DNA from: Lentisphaerota bacterium
GTDB taxonomy: Bacteria; Verrucomicrobiota; Lentisphaeria; Victivallales; Victivallaceae
DNA: 59,807 nt
Assembly: GCA_024225035.1 (NCBI GenBank)
Contig: JAAEMX010000127.1
Span: 1 to 59,807 of the forward strand
Direction of reading: 5' to 3'
In this document: positions 8,551 through 16,544 of the stretch, one piece after another
How positions within the stretch are numbered: the stretch's first letter is position 1
Layout of the letters: the number at the start of each line of letters is the position of its first letter
Notes under the pieces: model-generated
What the model saw: the letters and a program-made list of their open reading frames with translations, nothing else
What the model was told of the DNA's origin: nothing
Database searches by the model: none
Made by a program: the position numbers and the translations under genes

Positions 8551-9654
8551 ATGAAGGTCGGATTAGTCAGAGAGATTAAGAAAGAAGAATACCGTGTAGG
8601 TCTTACTCCAATGAGCGCTGGCGAGTACGTTGCGGCGGGACACGAAGTGCTGGTTGAAATTAATGCTGGTATCGGTTCAGGGTTTCAAAATGAAGACTAC
8701 GAAAAGTTTGGTTGTAAAATTATTGAAGACCGCAAGGAACTTTTCGATACTGCTGACATGATTGTAAAAGTAAAAGAGCCTCTGCCGGAAGAGTATGACT
8801 ATTTCCATGAAGGACAAATTCTTTACACTTATTTGCATCTGGCTGCCGACAAGCCGCAAACCGAAGCACTCTTGGCCAAGAAAGTAAAAGCTGTAGCATA
8901 TGAAACTGTCCAAGAGTGTGACGGTTCCCTTCCGCTGCTGATTCCGATGAGTCAGATTGCCGGTCGTCTTTCTGTACAGGAAGGCGCTAAATACCTTGAA
9001 AAAAGCTTTGGCGGACGTGGTGTTCTGCTGGGCGGAGTTCCCGGTATTCATAAAGGTAAAGTTCTGATCCTCGGTGGCGGTATTGCTGGTACTAACGCCT
9101 GCAAAATGGCTGTAGGTCTTGGCGCTGATGTTACTATCATGGATATTTCAGCTAGAAGACTGGCTGAACTTGAAGACATCTTTGGTAACACCATCAAGAC
9201 TCTTTACTCAACCCCTTATAATATAGAAGAAGAACTCAAAAACGCTGACTTGGTTATCGGTGCAGTTTTGATCCCGGGCGCAGCAGCTCCTAAGCTTGTC
9301 CGTCGCGAACATCTGAAAATGATGAAACCGGGCGCTGTAATTGTCGATATCGCTGTTGACCAGGGCGGTTGCTTCGAAACTACTAAGGCAACATATCACA
9401 ACGATCCGACCTTTGTAATTGACAATGTTGTTCATTACTGTGTTGCGAATATGCCTGGTGCTGTAAGCTTGAGTTCTACTATGGCTCTGACAAGTGTTAC
9501 TAACAAATATGGTTTGATGATTGCAAACCTTGGCCTCGAAAAAGCTCTGGAAGTTTCCGAGCCAATTCTTGGCGGTCTGAATTGCTATGATGGCAAGTTG
9601 ACCAATGAACAGGTATCCGAAGCACTGGATATCCCTTATGAGCCATATAAGTAA
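8551..9654 (+). CDS. ald: Alanine dehydrogenase
   Basis: NAD-dependent alanine dehydrogenase interconverts L-alanine with pyruvate plus ammonium. The 367-residue protein has the N-terminal EYRVGLTP substrate region, the catalytic-loop sequence YTYLHLAAD with its His near residue 95, and a Rossmann domain with GGGIAGTNA (about residue 175). The end with NCYDGKLTNEQV is also characteristic of Ald. An AAGGGGAT ribosome site precedes the ATG. The 290-base leader is AT-rich with several TTACGT words and no clear structure. Two hairpins end the transcript. Together with the glutamate dehydrogenase downstream it suggests growth on amino acids or ammonium assimilation. Confidence 0.95.
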   Translation: MKVGLVREIKKEEYRVGLTPMSAGEYVAAGHEVLVEINAGIGSGFQNEDYEKFGCKIIEDRKELFDTADMIVKVKEPLPEEYDYFHEGQILYTYLHLAADKPQTEALLAKKVKAVAYETVQECDGSLPLLIPMSQIAGRLSVQEGAKYLEKSFGGRGVLLGGVPGIHKGKVLILGGGIAGTNACKMAVGLGADVTIMDISARRLAELEDIFGNTIKTLYSTPYNIEEELKNADLVIGAVLIPGAAAPKLVRREHLKMMKPGAVIVDIAVDQGGCFETTKATYHNDPTFVIDNVVHYCVANMPGAVSLSSTMALTSVTNKYGLMIANLGLEKALEVSEPILGGLNCYDGKLTNEQVSEALDIPYEPYK

Positions 9655-9709
9655 TGAAAATTTGCCGAGCAACGCTCGGCATGTTGTAATCGTTTAGGCT
9701 TTTCCTTTT

Positions 9710-9741
9710 GAAGGCTGCCATTAGGCAGCCTTCTTTTTTTT
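9710..9741 (+). terminator. Strong Rho-independent terminator after ald
   Basis: GAAGGCTGCC / GGCAGCCTTC with a 4-base loop is followed by nine T. A further perfect hairpin, GCCGAGC-AAC-GCTCGGC, lies just upstream at 9664-9680 without a T-run. Confidence 0.9.
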
Positions 9742-9754
9742 GCACTTGAAGAAA

Positions 9755-10090
9755 TCATTTCTTTTTACAGACAAATTCTGCCGCAAGGTCGACGCATTTA
9801 GCGCAGCTCACTTTGCCGGCCGCTTTTATTGCTTCACATTCGATAGCCCCGGCTTGTTCGAGAAAAAACTTCTCAGCTTCTTTGATTTTTTCAGGGCATT
9901 GAAGCAGGTGCATGGCTCCATATAAAGCTCCGCAAACCTGTCGTGGAGCCCGGCCGCCGCCAAAGGCTTTGTACTCTGTGATTAATTCGCTGGAGACAGT
10001 TTCATTATCTTCAAAAAACTTTAGAATGGCTTGCGCGCAGTTCAAACTATCTTCTTTATGGAAAAAATCTGAGGCCTTTTTCTTTTTCAT
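9755..10090 (-). CDS. C_GCAxxG_C_C family putative redox-active protein
   Basis: A 111-residue protein matching the C_GCAxxG_C_C family: an N-terminal SLNCAQAIL with the first Cys, then FGGGRAPRQVCGALYGA, then Cys at QCPEK and the final GKVSCAKCVDLAAEFVC with a CxxC pair. In this family the conserved cysteines are thought to carry out redox or metal chemistry, but no reaction is proven. A Lys-rich start MKKKKA and no signal peptide suggest a cytoplasmic protein. It is convergent with ald and shares no operon with it. Confidence 0.8.
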   Translation of the reverse strand: MKKKKASDFFHKEDSLNCAQAILKFFEDNETVSSELITEYKAFGGGRAPRQVCGALYGAMHLLQCPEKIKEAEKFFLEQAGAIECEAIKAAGKVSCAKCVDLAAEFVCKKK

Positions 10091-10187
10091 CTTTTTCGTG
10101 ACCTTTTGATATTAATGATTAGCAATTATTGTCAGAAACGTTAAAATATAATAACTGCAAATAATTGCAACTTAAAGGAGGCCGAAG

Positions 10188-10811
10188 TTGAAGAAACTTG
10201 TTTATATTCTTTTGCTTATTACTCTAAGTTCAGTAGCAGTACTTGCTGCAAGAGCCGTAAAAAGGCACATCAGAAAATTCACTTTGCGTTCTACTACTTT
10301 TGATAATAACGGCTGGATTCCTGAAAAGTGTGCAAGGGCAGGGGGAAATGTCTCTCCTGAGCTGCATTGGGAAAATGCTCCCCGTGGTACCAAATCTTTT
10401 GTATTGGCTGTAATTGACGTAAACCCGGTCGCGCAACGCTGGGTTCATTGGATGGTAATTAATATTCCTGCAAGCTACAGCCGTCTGTCAGAGGGGGCTT
10501 CTTATCAAAACATGCCTCCCGGCTCTAGGCAGCTTAAGAATTCATGGGAGCAGGATACATGGAATGGGCCACAACCGCCTCCTAAAACTGGTGTGCATAT
10601 TTATGTTTTTACGCTCTATGCACTTAATGTTGATAAAATAAAACTTCAGCCGCAGCAAGTTTTCAGAGATGGCAAATGGCAGGATAAACCTAGTCCGCCA
10701 AAATTGTTTTATACTGAAAAAGAAATGCTGGAACTTTTTAAAGGGAAGATTATCGGCAAGGCTGTTCTTAAAGGTAAATATGAGTTAAACCGCAACCGCT
10801 ACATTTATTGA
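10188..10811 (+). CDS. Periplasmic PEBP / YbhB-YbcL family protein
   Basis: A 207-residue phosphatidylethanolamine-binding-protein homologue (Raf kinase inhibitor-like). It starts at a TTG (10188) seven bases behind a strong GGAGG. The first 22 residues form a signal peptide (KKLVYILLLITLSS, with small residues after it). PEBP motifs are visible: NVSPELHWENAP, then LAVIDVNP, WVHWMVINIP and later NGPQPPPKTGVHIYVFTLYAL. Bacterial members bind small anionic ligands, and their physiological role is mostly unknown. It is alone on its strand and convergent with the small secreted protein that follows. Confidence 0.85.
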   Translation: MKKLVYILLLITLSSVAVLAARAVKRHIRKFTLRSTTFDNNGWIPEKCARAGGNVSPELHWENAPRGTKSFVLAVIDVNPVAQRWVHWMVINIPASYSRLSEGASYQNMPPGSRQLKNSWEQDTWNGPQPPPKTGVHIYVFTLYALNVDKIKLQPQQVFRDGKWQDKPSPPKLFYTEKEMLELFKGKIIGKAVLKGKYELNRNRYIY

Positions 10812-10836
10812 TAGCAGCGGTTGCTGTTGAGTACGG

Positions 10837-11271
10837 TTAGTATTCTGAGATAACCGTTTTAGTTTTTGGATTTACTTCTGCAGGCGGATCAGTATCACCG
10901 GTTATTCCACCATATACATACTTAGGGGAATCCCAAAACAGCAGTTTTACCGTTTTGAACGGCAATCCTACAAGAAACCCAATGCTTTTTGTAAAAAGTC
11001 CCATGGTTATACCTGCTGCTTCCCGGGTATAGCTGGGAGTTGCGTTCGCAAAGTGAAAACCACATGCCACGAGTGCAGTCGGAACGGCTCCGACAACGGC
11101 TCCGATACCAGTGCCTACGTCAACAGGGATTTTGACAAAATAGCTATCGTCATTGAAGCCGTCAAAAAACAAGTTGTCAAGCGGATCGGATGGCGCCTGC
11201 GCGCGGACTCCAATCGCGCAGATTGAAAATAAAACCAGAGTTAAAAATAGTTTGAAGTTCTTCTTCATCAA
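10837..11271 (-). CDS. Small exported protein of unknown function
   Basis: A 144-residue protein with a clear signal peptide (MMKKNFKLFLTLVLFSICAI, probable cleavage after VRA). The mature part contains a Gly/Ala-rich hydrophobic region (about 52-75) and a second one (about 90-115, LFTKSIGFLVGLPFKTVKLLF), then a Pro-rich tail. I recognise no domain. Proteins of this sort with exosortase-like or outer-membrane loops occur in Lentisphaerota, but no assignment is made. A GGAAAT ribosome site lies upstream. It precedes a second unknown gene on the same strand only by position, with no overlap. Confidence 0.55.
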   Translation of the reverse strand: MMKKNFKLFLTLVLFSICAIGVRAQAPSDPLDNLFFDGFNDDSYFVKIPVDVGTGIGAVVGAVPTALVACGFHFANATPSYTREAAGITMGLFTKSIGFLVGLPFKTVKLLFWDSPKYVYGGITGDTDPPAEVNPKTKTVISEY

Positions 11272-11294
11272 ATTTCCTTTCTTACATATTGTAT

Positions 11295-11690
11295 TTAAAA
11301 ATAATCTTTTTTGTAATCTTTACCATTTGTGCTTAACAGGTACAGAAAACTGGAAAAGCTAAATTTTGCAATCATTCGCTGTTTTAAAGGATTTACCATG
11401 TGGGTCAATAGTATGCCTCTGTCGCAGATGGTATAGTCCCCTGTTTTTGCTACCAAAAGGCTGTCGACTGAACAAAAAAAAAGCATTTTGCTGTTTACGC
11501 GCCAATATACTATAGTCGAGCCTTGTTCAGAATCTATAACTGGCCTGATAACTAGAATGCCGCATGTGAGGTAAAAAATTACCAGAATTGCTAGCCACGC
11601 AGTAGCAAATGCTGCTGTCCAAAAGAAGAATAATTTTCTGATTTTTCTTTTGCTGCTGCCGCGGGTGGCATCGGTTGTTTCCTCTATCAT
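11295..11690 (-). CDS. Unknown membrane-anchored protein
   Basis: A 131-residue protein with a basic N-terminus (residues 10-24), one transmembrane helix (about 25-48, FFFWTAAFATAWLAILVIFYL) and an external domain of about 80 residues with two Cys and no recognisable family. It lies 23 bases upstream of the exported protein on the same strand, so the two may be cotranscribed. The start ATG at 11690 has no strong ribosome site. The coding call rests mainly on the sensible membrane topology. Confidence 0.4.
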   Translation of the reverse strand: MIEETTDATRGSSKRKIRKLFFFWTAAFATAWLAILVIFYLTCGILVIRPVIDSEQGSTIVYWRVNSKMLFFCSVDSLLVAKTGDYTICDRGILLTHMVNPLKQRMIAKFSFSSFLYLLSTNGKDYKKDYF

Positions 11691-12286
11691 AGTGCCAGTC
11701 AGTTTTTTAACAGTTATAAAAGCGTAGTTAAATTTATCTCAAACTAGTTTTTTTTCAAGTAAGAATGACCTGATGTTGCTAAATGATTATTATCGGTTTT
11801 TACATGTGTAATTTATGTCTATGTAAGACTGGTGATAAAGAGTGCTGTAAATAGAACAGTATGGGGGTTAAATAATTTGATATAGTTATATTGTATGATT
11901 TATAATATTTTTTTATTAATATCTATTAGTTGGTCTGCGGTAATGTAAGTAGAAGATGAAAAAATTAATGGCATCAGTATGCGTATAAGTTTGTCTTAAT
12001 GGAGTTATTAACGTCAAAGGCATGTTTGTTGGAAAGTATCTACTTTCAAGGATTTATTTTTAAGAAAAAACTCCAATTATATATGGTTTTTTAGAAATAA
12101 GTGTTATATTTATAAGTCTGGCTTTGCGATGCTTTTTGCAAGGCAGATAAGAGAAGGCGAGAGCTGTGAAACAATGGAACTCTTTTGCGGGAACCGGGAC
12201 TGGTTTCCTGGGGAAATTATATTTTGTGTATTATAGTTTGCACATAATTATTTATTTTTATAATTTTATAAATGCGGAGGACAACT
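11691..12286. other. Long intergenic region with a possible structured leader before glutamate dehydrogenase
   Basis: About 600 AT-rich bases without a gene. The last part (12110-12235) is different: it is GC-richer and contains several short pairing elements in a row, CTTTGC/GCAAGG, GAG/CTC around a 16-base loop, and GGGAACC/GGTTTCC. A TATATT-like -10 lies at about 12106. This could be a transcribed leader of the gdh mRNA. I recognise no known riboswitch class in it. Confidence 0.3.
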
Positions 12287-15232
12287 ATGAGTTCTGCATC
12301 CAGTCTTCTTGAAGGGATTGTCTGCAAGCACACAGAGAAACTAAAATATTGGTATGATCTGTTGCGTGAGGTTATGCCTGATTATTTTTTCAAGACCTTT
12401 TCGAGTCAGCAAATTGAGGAAATTCTCCCTCTTCTTTTCAACATTGAAAATGAAAAGGGGATCCAACGAATTGAGCGGGAAGACAGTATTACACTGGTTT
12501 ACCTGAAAAGTGACGACAATAACCTGCTCACTACCAGTCGCATGATGCGTGTTCATAATATTGCCAGTGCAGTTGTACACGAATCTAAACAAAAAATAGT
12601 GATAAACAATATCCCACGTACCCTTGTCATTGAATATTTTACAATGAACACGTACCTGTCACAGGCGGGGGAACCTGTTTATTCACAGAAAGAACTGGCC
12701 GCAGCGTTCAAAAAGAAATTTAAAAAAGTTCCTGCTCAACTTTCAGAAATTTATGAGCGTATCAACTGGAGCTCTACAACTGACCTTACTATCGAGCGTT
12801 TTGTTGACCGTCTTAACTACGCGATGGAGACTCAGGACAAGGACTATGCCACTGTAGGCTTGGAAAAACTTGGCGGTCATGAAATGAGACTTACGCTTGC
12901 ACGTCCCAGCGGCGCTCAGCGAGGTGGGTTTTATTACAAAATTATTGAGGCTGTAAATATTGCAGGTTTCAATATTGAGCGTGCTTACTTCCGTGATATG
13001 GTGCATCAGGAAGATCAGGAAGACTTTTACCATATGCCGGTAACAGTTAATACTCTTTACTTGAGTTGCTCAAACACAATATCAATCAATTCTAAAAAAG
13101 TCACTGACCTGGTTAGTGAGCTGAAGGTATTGAACTGGAGTGAGATTCTTGATATTTTCCATCGTGAACTAGTCAGGAAAAATAAATTCAAAATTGCTGA
13201 TACAAACTTATTGCGTGCGGCTTCTGAATTTATCCATTCCCAGTTGGCTTTCGTTGATAAAAATGCTTACAACCACGAAGATATTAATCGTTTAATGGCA
13301 ATTTATCCGGGAATTCTCGCCGATATGGTTAAGTATTTCCATATTAGCTTTTCTCCTGATGTTGCCCGCAATGCTAAGAAAGAAGTTTCTCAACTGCGCA
13401 AGATTGAAAAGCGGATTGAAGCTATCAACACTGGGTATCATGAAAAAGATGCCTTAGTTAAAACTATTTTTATGGCGTTGCTCGACTTCTTTAAAAATGT
13501 TCGCAAGAGCAACTTCTTTTCAGAAGACAAAGCTTGCCTGGCTTTCCGCATGGATCCAGGTTTCATGGCTTATTACGATAACCTGTCAGAAGCTTATCAG
13601 TCGTCTTTCCCGAGTGATCGTCCATTTGGTGTTTTCTATTTCTATCGTGAAAATGCGATTGGTTTCCAGGTACGTTTCTCTGAAATCGCTCGTGGTGGGT
13701 GGCGTACCGTTATTCCGCGTTCAAGCACTAATGAACTTGAGCGTCAGGATGCTTATGACTTTGCTAAAGATGAAATTTTCCGTGAAGTCTTTGTACTTGC
13801 TCATACCCAGCACCTGAAAAATAAAGACATCTATGAGGGCGGCTCCAAAATGATTGCCCTTATGTATCCAGATGAAAGACGTGACCAGCGTGCCACAATG
13901 TTTGAAGCACAGCGCTCTATCTGCGCGGCGTTCATGTCTCTTATTAATTATGATAAGCATGGCAAGCTGAAAGACAAAAAAGTAGTTGATACACTTGGCT
14001 GGAAGGAAATTATTGAAATCGGCCCGGATGAAAACATGTTTGATGTTATGATCGTCTGGCTTGGTGCATACGCAAACAAGATGGGTTACACTCTGGGAGC
14101 TGGTTTGATTTCTGGAAAACCTGACAGAGGAATCAATCATAAAGAGTTTGGTGTCACCTCGTTTGGCGTACATCAATTCTTCCTGCGCACTCTTAAAGAA
14201 CTTAAGATTGATGCATACAATGATGAGTTTTCCATTAAAATATCGGGCGGCCCTTATGGTGACGTTGCCGGTAATGAAATGGCTCTTCTTTTGGCCAAGA
14301 ATGGTGACGACTATCTGTTTAAAAATGCTAAGATCGTCGCAATTACAGATGGTCCTGCTGCTGTATATGATCCGGATGGTCTGGATTGTGAAGAGCTGGA
14401 AGGTCTGGTGCTGAAAGAAAACCTTGATAGCTTCAGCCCTGAAACACTCAAGGGTGAAGGCGCCTATATGGTTTTCAGCAAGCCAGTCACTGTTGATGGT
14501 CTTTCAAGACACCGCATGGTATATGTCAAAGGTGGCAAAGTTAAAGAAAAGATGATCAGCCGTGATGAATTCATGGGTTATTTCATGAATAACATGTATA
14601 ACTATGCTGATGTCTTTATTCCTTGTGGCGGACGTCCGTCTACTATTGATATTTCTAACTGGCAGGACTACTGTCCGAACGGAAATAACAGTTCAAAGGC
14701 CATCGTTGAAGGCGCTAACAGTTTTATTACTCCTGATGCCCGCGTTAAGCTGCAGGAAGCCGGTGTTATTATTGTTAAGGACGCTTCCGCAAATAAATGC
14801 GGAGTAATAACTTCATCATATGAAATAATGTCCGGTCTGATGCTTGACTTTGACGAATTCAAGAGCGACAAACAAGAGTTGGTCAAGGAAATCATTAATA
14901 AGCTCAAACATCATGCTGAACGTGAAGCTGAATGGTTGTTCAAGCAGTTCAATATGGGTGAGCACAGCATGACTGAACTTACTGAACTTCTGAGTCGTCA
15001 GATTAATGCTAAGAATGAAGAAATATCAGCTTACCTTGCCCAGCATCCAAATATGATACAGGATGAGATTATTCTTGAACACCTGCCGCATATCTTTGCT
15101 AAAAAATACGGTGATCGTATTTCACGCCTGCCGCAGGAATATAAGAAAGCTATTGTATCTGTAGAACTGGCTACCAGAATAGTGTATCGCCAGTCAGACA
15201 GCCTTGAGCAGGAAATCAAGTCTGTAATATAA
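12287..15232 (+). CDS. Large NAD-type glutamate dehydrogenase
   Basis: A protein of about 981 residues related to the large NAD-specific glutamate dehydrogenases of about 115 kDa, which convert glutamate to 2-oxoglutarate and ammonium. The catalytic core lies in the C-terminal half: GFQVRFSEIARGGWRTV, then HTQHLKNKDIYEGGSKM with the family Lys, then a Rossmann region around VEGANSFITPDARVKL and NKCGVITSSYEI. The first 350 residues are a regulatory, poorly conserved part. I place the start at 12287 because GGAGG (12276-12280) lies six bases upstream. An ATG at 12272 would put that site inside the gene. It is monocistronic with a terminator at 15255. Its job is probably glutamate catabolism. 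Confidence 0.85.
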   Translation: MSSASSLLEGIVCKHTEKLKYWYDLLREVMPDYFFKTFSSQQIEEILPLLFNIENEKGIQRIEREDSITLVYLKSDDNNLLTTSRMMRVHNIASAVVHESKQKIVINNIPRTLVIEYFTMNTYLSQAGEPVYSQKELAAAFKKKFKKVPAQLSEIYERINWSSTTDLTIERFVDRLNYAMETQDKDYATVGLEKLGGHEMRLTLARPSGAQRGGFYYKIIEAVNIAGFNIERAYFRDMVHQEDQEDFYHMPVTVNTLYLSCSNTISINSKKVTDLVSELKVLNWSEILDIFHRELVRKNKFKIADTNLLRAASEFIHSQLAFVDKNAYNHEDINRLMAIYPGILADMVKYFHISFSPDVARNAKKEVSQLRKIEKRIEAINTGYHEKDALVKTIFMALLDFFKNVRKSNFFSEDKACLAFRMDPGFMAYYDNLSEAYQSSFPSDRPFGVFYFYRENAIGFQVRFSEIARGGWRTVIPRSSTNELERQDAYDFAKDEIFREVFVLAHTQHLKNKDIYEGGSKMIALMYPDERRDQRATMFEAQRSICAAFMSLINYDKHGKLKDKKVVDTLGWKEIIEIGPDENMFDVMIVWLGAYANKMGYTLGAGLISGKPDRGINHKEFGVTSFGVHQFFLRTLKELKIDAYNDEFSIKISGGPYGDVAGNEMALLLAKNGDDYLFKNAKIVAITDGPAAVYDPDGLDCEELEGLVLKENLDSFSPETLKGEGAYMVFSKPVTVDGLSRHRMVYVKGGKVKEKMISRDEFMGYFMNNMYNYADVFIPCGGRPSTIDISNWQDYCPNGNNSSKAIVEGANSFITPDARVKLQEAGVIIVKDASANKCGVITSSYEIMSGLMLDFDEFKSDKQELVKEIINKLKHHAEREAEWLFKQFNMGEHSMTELTELLSRQINAKNEEISAYLAQHPNMIQDEIILEHLPHIFAKKYGDRISRLPQEYKKAIVSVELATRIVYRQSDSLEQEIKSVI

Positions 15233-15254
15233 GGCATTCTTAATACTATTACTT

Positions 15255-15286
15255 GCCGGTCCTGAATATTTGGGATCGGCTTTTTT
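15255..15286 (+). terminator. Terminator after glutamate dehydrogenase
   Basis: GCCGGTCC pairs with GGATCGGC (one G-U) around a 10-base loop and is followed by six T. Confidence 0.8.
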
Positions 15287-15296
15287 ATTGTCTCCA

Positions 15297-15329
15297 TAAA
15301 AAAAGGCGGCAGAAAAAAACTGCCGCCTT
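15297..15329 (-). terminator. Terminator after carA
   Basis: AAGGCGGCAG / CTGCCGCCTT forms a perfect 10-bp stem with a 7-base loop. Read on the minus strand it is followed by eight U. It lies just downstream of the carA stop. Confidence 0.85.
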
Positions 15330-15342
15330 GAGGTGATTTGAT

Positions 15343-16497
15343 TTACCTGCCCATCATTTTTTTGAAGTTATCAAAGAGATAATGCGGGTCGCGCGGGCCC
15401 GGGGCTGCCTCTGGATGATACTGTACAGCAAACATAGGTTCAGTCTTATGACGAACACCTTCTACTGTATTATCATTGAGGTTAATATGAGTAACTTCAA
15501 GGCAGTCTGGAATTGTATCCACAGCTACGCCGAAGTTATGATTTTGTGAAGTTATTTCAACTGCTCCGGTAGCCAGATTTTTTACAGGGTGGTTGCAGCC
15601 GTGATGACCGAATTTGAGTCTGAATGTGTTGGCTCCACAAGCTAAGCTGAGCAGCTGATTGCCAAGGCAAATGCCCATTATTGGAACTTTTCCAATGAGT
15701 TCTTTTCCGGCATCGATAGCATATTTTACGGCGGACGGGTCAGCCGGTCCGTTTGAGAAGAATACACCATCCGGCTTAAGGGTCAAAACATCTGCTGCTG
15801 AAGTTTGAGCAGGAACAACAGTGACATCCATTCCCTGCAGGCGCAGGCAACGCAGGATATTCCACTTAATGCCAAAGTCGTAAGCTACAATTTTGTGCTC
15901 AACTGGCGGAAGTTCCTCAGCCACGCCCCAGCTTGCAGTAAGGCTGCCGTCCGGATCCCAGTGGAATTTTTTGGTGCAGCTTACTTTTGAAGCATAGTCT
16001 TGATTGTCGAGTCCGCACCATTCCTTGGCTTTTGCAATGCCGTCTTCTTCAGACATATCTGTTTCAGAGCAGTGCAGGTAACCTTTGAGGGTACCGGTGC
16101 TGCGCAGTTTTGTTGTGAGTTCTCTTGTATCCAGTCCTGCTATTGCGGGGATATCGTTCTGACGAAGGACGTCGGCAAGAGTTGATTCACTGCGCCAGTT
16201 GCTGGCGTCATTTATGTTGTGAATAATAAAGCCGTTCAGAAAAAGCTGACGGGACTCCATGTCGGCGTGGTTAAAACCATAATTGCCGATTTCAGGATAA
16301 GTCATTGTTACAAACTGGCCGGCATATGACGGGTCACTCAGGATTTCCTGATATCCAGTCATGCCGGTGTTAAAGACAACTTCTCCAACCTTGTCAACGG
16401 CTGCGCCGATAGAGTGCCCGCGCAAAACAGTACCGTCTTCAAGTGCGAGAAATGCTTTTTTTTCCCGTTGCTGCTTCCAGTTATAAGAATGCTGCAT
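15343..16497 (-). CDS. carA: Carbamoyl-phosphate synthase small subunit
   Basis: CarA hydrolyses glutamine and passes ammonia to CarB to make carbamoyl phosphate for pyrimidines and arginine. The 384-residue protein has the N-terminal CarA domain (FLALEDGTVLRG, GMTGYQEILSDPSYAGQ) and a class I glutamine amidotransferase domain with the nucleophile in GICLGNQ and the His/Glu of YHPEA. Length is typical. The partner carB is 18 kb away at 34285, so the two subunits are not in one operon. It ends at its own terminator, and the PurF-like gene upstream on the same strand is separated by about 48 bases, so cotranscription of the two glutamine amidotransferases is possible. Confidence 0.95.
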   Translation of the reverse strand: MQHSYNWKQQREKKAFLALEDGTVLRGHSIGAAVDKVGEVVFNTGMTGYQEILSDPSYAGQFVTMTYPEIGNYGFNHADMESRQLFLNGFIIHNINDASNWRSESTLADVLRQNDIPAIAGLDTRELTTKLRSTGTLKGYLHCSETDMSEEDGIAKAKEWCGLDNQDYASKVSCTKKFHWDPDGSLTASWGVAEELPPVEHKIVAYDFGIKWNILRCLRLQGMDVTVVPAQTSAADVLTLKPDGVFFSNGPADPSAVKYAIDAGKELIGKVPIMGICLGNQLLSLACGANTFRLKFGHHGCNHPVKNLATGAVEITSQNHNFGVAVDTIPDCLEVTHINLNDNTVEGVRHKTEPMFAVQYHPEAAPGPRDPHYLFDNFKKMMGR

Positions 16498-16544
16498 AAA
16501 ATCTCCGGTTTTATTTTATTTACTATATTATTTATTCATTATTA

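Noticed and set aside
11771..11786. Single TGATGTTGCTAAATG word as another att arm
   Set aside because: A single short match without the rest of the block. Chance is the likely reason.
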